From JAKAWQ01 sp035509315 (GTDB taxonomy: Bacteria; Pseudomonadota; Alphaproteobacteria; Acetobacterales; Acetobacteraceae): a DNA stretch of 64,000 bases. The first letter of the stretch is position 1, and the number at the start of each line of letters is the position of its first letter. A model generated the notes under the pieces. The model saw only the letters and a program-made list of their open reading frames with translations, searched no databases and was not told the DNA's origin. The position numbers and the translations under genes are program-made. Location of the stretch: contig DATJLS010000033.1 of assembly GCA_035509315.1 (NCBI GenBank), forward strand, positions 201,194 through 265,193, in the 5' to 3' direction. Shown piece after piece: positions 61,522 through 64,000 of the stretch.

Positions 61522-63131
61522 GTGCTGCGCGGGTGAGGATCGGGCGCGTGCGGCCGAAGGCGGCGCTGGAGGGACCGGCAGGCGATTTCTTCGCCTATGA
61601 CGCGGCGAATCTCTATGGCCAGGAAATGTCCGCCTGGTTGCCGTGGTTGCGGAGCCCGGATACCGAGATCGACTTTACGCGCGATCGGGTCGTCGCCCGA
61701 ACGCGTGACCTGGTACGCAACGACGGCTGGGCGACGGGCGCGGTCGGCCGCACGCTCGACAACACCATCGGCGCCGAGCTGCGGTTGCGGGCGATGCCGG
61801 ACCATCTCGCGCTTTCGCGCGTGGCGCCGGCGATGGACGCGACCTGGGCGGATGAGTTCGCGGCCGCGGCCGAAGCGGAGTGGCGGCTCTGGGCCCATGA
61901 TCTCGGCGGTGCCTGCGACACGGCGCGCACCCTGACCTTTCCGCGCATGGCACGGCTTGCCTTGCGGCATGCGCTGATCGATGGCGAGGCGCTCGCCGTG
62001 CTGGGCTGGGAGCCGGAACGCGTGGGTGCCGGGGCGCATTATGCGACCTCGGTGCAGGTTGTCGATCCGGACCGGCTGAGCAATCCCGACGAGATGGTCG
62101 ATACAGAGCACCGCCGCGGTGGGGTGGAGATCGACGAGGCGGGCGCGCCGCTCGGCTATTGGATCCGGCGGGCGCATCAGAACGATTGGTATGACGCGGC
62201 CGAAAGCATGGTCTGGGATTTCGCGCCGCGGACGACACTCTGGGGCCGGCCGGTGACGGTGCATTATTTCGATCCGGACCGGGCCGGGCAGCATCGCGGC
62301 GTCGGCGTTCTGGTGCCGGTGCTGGCGCGGTTGAAGATGCTTGGGCGCTATGACGCGGTCGAGCTGCAGCAGGCGGTGCTGCAGACGGTCTTCGGCACCT
62401 TCGTCGAGAGCCCCTATGACGCCGACCAGGTGCGGATGGCGATGGAGAGCCCGGAGGACCAGCGCGAGCTTTCCTACTACCAGGCGCTGCGGGATGCGTT
62501 CCATCAGCAGCGACAGCTCATGCTGGGCGGCGTGCGGATCCCGACGCTGGCACCGGGCGAGAAGATCGCCGCGGTGAGCCCGCAGCATCCGGCGCGGAAT
62601 TTTACCGACTTCGAGCATGCGATGCTGCGGAATGTCGCGGCGGCGATCGGCGTCTCGGCCGAGCAGGTGACGCAGGATTGGAGCCGCACGAACTATTCGA
62701 GCGCGCGGGCGGCGATGCTCGATGCGTGGAAGACGCTCGGCCGCATCCGCGGCAATTTCACGCAAGGCTGGTGCACCCCGATCTATGCGGCCTTCCTCGA
62801 GGAGGCGATCGATCGCGGCCGGGTGCCGCTGCCGGCGGACGCGCCGCCCTTCGAGGAATGGCGCACGGCCTATGCGCGCTGCCGCTGGCTCGGCGTCGGG
62901 CGGGGCTGGATCGATCCTGTGAAGGAACGGCAGGGTGCGGTGCTCGGGCTGGATGCCGGGTTCTCGACGCTGGATGCGGAATGCTCGGAGATGTCGGGCA
63001 CCGATTGGCGCGAGATGCTGCATCAGCGGGCGCGGGAAGTCGCGTTGATGAAGTCGCTCGGCCTCAAGCTGCCGGACTGGGCGGCAAGCGATCCGGCGCA
63101 AGTGGTGGAACGGAAGCCGCCGCCCGAATGA
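61518..63131 (+). CDS. Phage portal protein, lambda family
   Basis: 537 residues, GTG start. RTRDLVRNDGWATGAVGRTLDNTIG, VDPDRLSNPDEM and HYFDPDRAGQHRGVGVLVPVLARLKMLGRYDAVELQQAVLQTVFG are typical of lambda gpB-type portals. SAEQVTQDWSRTNYSSARAAMLDAW is another conserved block. Forms the dodecameric DNA entry pore. Stop overlaps the S49 peptidase ATG (ATGA). Confidence 0.94.
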   Translation: MSAARVRIGRVRPKAALEGPAGDFFAYDAANLYGQEMSAWLPWLRSPDTEIDFTRDRVVARTRDLVRNDGWATGAVGRTLDNTIGAELRLRAMPDHLALSRVAPAMDATWADEFAAAAEAEWRLWAHDLGGACDTARTLTFPRMARLALRHALIDGEALAVLGWEPERVGAGAHYATSVQVVDPDRLSNPDEMVDTEHRRGGVEIDEAGAPLGYWIRRAHQNDWYDAAESMVWDFAPRTTLWGRPVTVHYFDPDRAGQHRGVGVLVPVLARLKMLGRYDAVELQQAVLQTVFGTFVESPYDADQVRMAMESPEDQRELSYYQALRDAFHQQRQLMLGGVRIPTLAPGEKIAAVSPQHPARNFTDFEHAMLRNVAAAIGVSAEQVTQDWSRTNYSSARAAMLDAWKTLGRIRGNFTQGWCTPIYAAFLEEAIDRGRVPLPADAPPFEEWRTAYARCRWLGVGRGWIDPVKERQGAVLGLDAGFSTLDAECSEMSGTDWREMLHQRAREVALMKSLGLKLPDWAASDPAQVVERKPPPE

Positions 63132-64000
63132 GCCACGATCGGTTTCCGCATCTGGCGCAGCGGCTTTTCAATGTGCCGCTCGCGATCCGCCCGGAGAAGG
63201 CGGAGATCATTGTGGCGGCGTTGGCGGACCGGCTCGGGGTGACACGGCTCCGGCGCGGTGACGGATCGCTGATGGCGCTGGCGCCGATGCTCGCGGCGGC
63301 GGACGACGAAGAGGGGCGCGAGGCCGCGAGCGGATATGATCTCGTCGCCGGTGTCGCGGTGATTCCGGTGTGCGGCACGCTCGTCCAAAGGCTCGGCACG
63401 CTGCGGCCCTTTTCCGGAATGACCGGCTATGACGGCATCCGGCAGAATTTCCTCGCCGCGCTCGCGGATGGGAAAGCAGGCGCGATCATGCTCGATATCG
63501 ACAGCCCGGGAGGCGAGGTCGCCGGCTGCTTCGATCTCGCCGACACGATCTGGCGCGCACGGGGATCGAAGCCCGTTTGGGCCGTGGTGAACGAGATGGC
63601 GTGCTCCGCGGCCTATGCGCTGGCGAGTGCCACGGATCGCATCACCGTGCCACGCACCGGCGTGGTGGGCTCGGTCGGGGTGATCGCGCTGCATGTCGAT
63701 CTTTCCAAGGCGCTCGAGGAAGCCGGGATCACGGTGACGCTGATCCAGTACGGCGCGCGGAAGAGCGACGGATCGGAAGTGATTCCGCTCGCGCCCGAGG
63801 CTCGGAACCGGTTCCAGACGGATATCGATGCGGTGGGCAAGCTTTTCGTCAACACGGTCGCGCGGAACCGCAAGCTCGATGCCGCGAAAGTCCAGGTGAC
63901 GGAAGCCGGGACGTTCCTCGGCGCCGCAGGCGTCGCGGCCGGGTTCGCGGATGGGGTGATGGCGCCGGACGAAGCGTTCCGCGCGCTCGCGCGCACGATC
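63128..64000 (+). CDS. S49 family peptidase (prohead protease, gpC/SppA-like), partial
   Basis: Open at the right edge; 291 residues are visible. GVAVIPVCGTLVQR, DIDSPGGEVAGC, nucleophile Ser160 in EMACSAAYALAS and general base Lys212 in GARKSDG are all present. Maturation protease of the head, often fused to or encoding an internal scaffold. It starts with ATGA overlap to the portal gene. Confidence 0.93.
   Translation, partial: MSHDRFPHLAQRLFNVPLAIRPEKAEIIVAALADRLGVTRLRRGDGSLMALAPMLAAADDEEGREAASGYDLVAGVAVIPVCGTLVQRLGTLRPFSGMTGYDGIRQNFLAALADGKAGAIMLDIDSPGGEVAGCFDLADTIWRARGSKPVWAVVNEMACSAAYALASATDRITVPRTGVVGSVGVIALHVDLSKALEEAGITVTLIQYGARKSDGSEVIPLAPEARNRFQTDIDAVGKLFVNTVARNRKLDAAKVQVTEAGTFLGAAGVAAGFADGVMAPDEAFRALARTI

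Larger units (their letters stand above)
46725..64000. mobile_element. Prophage, left part (right end outside the window)
   Basis: An integrase adjacent to a tRNA is followed by excisionase-like HTH, divergent repressor/Cro genes, early genes, a replication ATPase, and terminase, gpW, portal and S49 protease genes in lambdoid order. About 17.3 kb is seen and tail genes must continue to the right. The element looks functional in the visible part (no broken structural gene). The left attachment site probably lies within the 3' half of the tRNA. Confidence 0.92.

Overview
The window is a high-GC chromosomal segment of an alphaproteobacterium. It most resembles the Acetobacteraceae (Rhodospirillales) because of the cckA-like/recA pairing, an HpnN-type hopanoid transporter, a Bpt transferase, and families of GC-rich hairpin repeats between genes. 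No rRNA operon and no CRISPR array is visible. One tRNA (anticodon CAT) is present.

From 1 to 4.1 kb and 9.1 to 46.6 kb the content is mainly housekeeping and metabolic. It includes a CckA-like hybrid kinase, recA, a cytidine deaminase, an M20 amidohydrolase, argG divergent from hpnN, a flavin monooxygenase followed by NIPSNAP and ABM-type small proteins, and a catabolic cluster (sugar-phosphate isomerase-like, alpha/beta hydrolase, CoA-transferase, enolase-superfamily enzyme). Further right come a penicillin-acylase-like hydrolase, bpt, an ABC exporter, isocitrate lyase divergent from its probable short-chain acyl-CoA-type regulator, a cysteine synthase/MaoC pair, aspartase, rmuC, and a leftward translationally coupled train (acyltransferase-miaB-phoH-ybeY-CBS protein). 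The last block is a rightward sulfur/Fe-S operon (cysE, Rrf2/IscR-type regulator, two cysteine desulfurases, ferredoxin, mnmA).

Between 4.1 and 9.1 kb lies a lower-GC island (about 50 percent GC in lines I counted, against 58-73 percent in flanking lines). A decayed AbrB/PIN toxin-antitoxin pair sits at its left edge. Its core is a tight three-gene operon: an ImmA/IrrE metallopeptidase fused to a macro domain, a P-loop kinase fused to an adenylosuccinate-synthetase-like domain with PurZ-like active-site substitutions, and a small protein that looks like an ADP-ribosyltransferase-type effector. I consider this the best candidate for an undescribed conflict or defence system.

From the tRNA at 46.65 kb to the right edge is a prophage whose right end is outside the window. 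Its layout is: tyrosine integrase next to the tRNA, an AlpA-like HTH gene, a leftward operon of small genes, a DUF4258/DUF2283 pair, divergent XRE repressor and Cro-like genes sharing a 15-bp operator (GTTWG-N5-CTAAC), then rightward early genes (CII-like, replication ATPase), an iteron cluster, and the packaging/head module (terminase small and large subunits, gpW, lambda-type portal, S49 protease). A low-GC, oppositely oriented gene for a secreted protein interrupts the head module between the large terminase and gpW, as expected for a moron.

Starts were moved inward from the longest reading frame where family alignment or 4-nt stop/start overlaps (ATGA, GTGA, TTGA) supported it; these overlaps are very common here.
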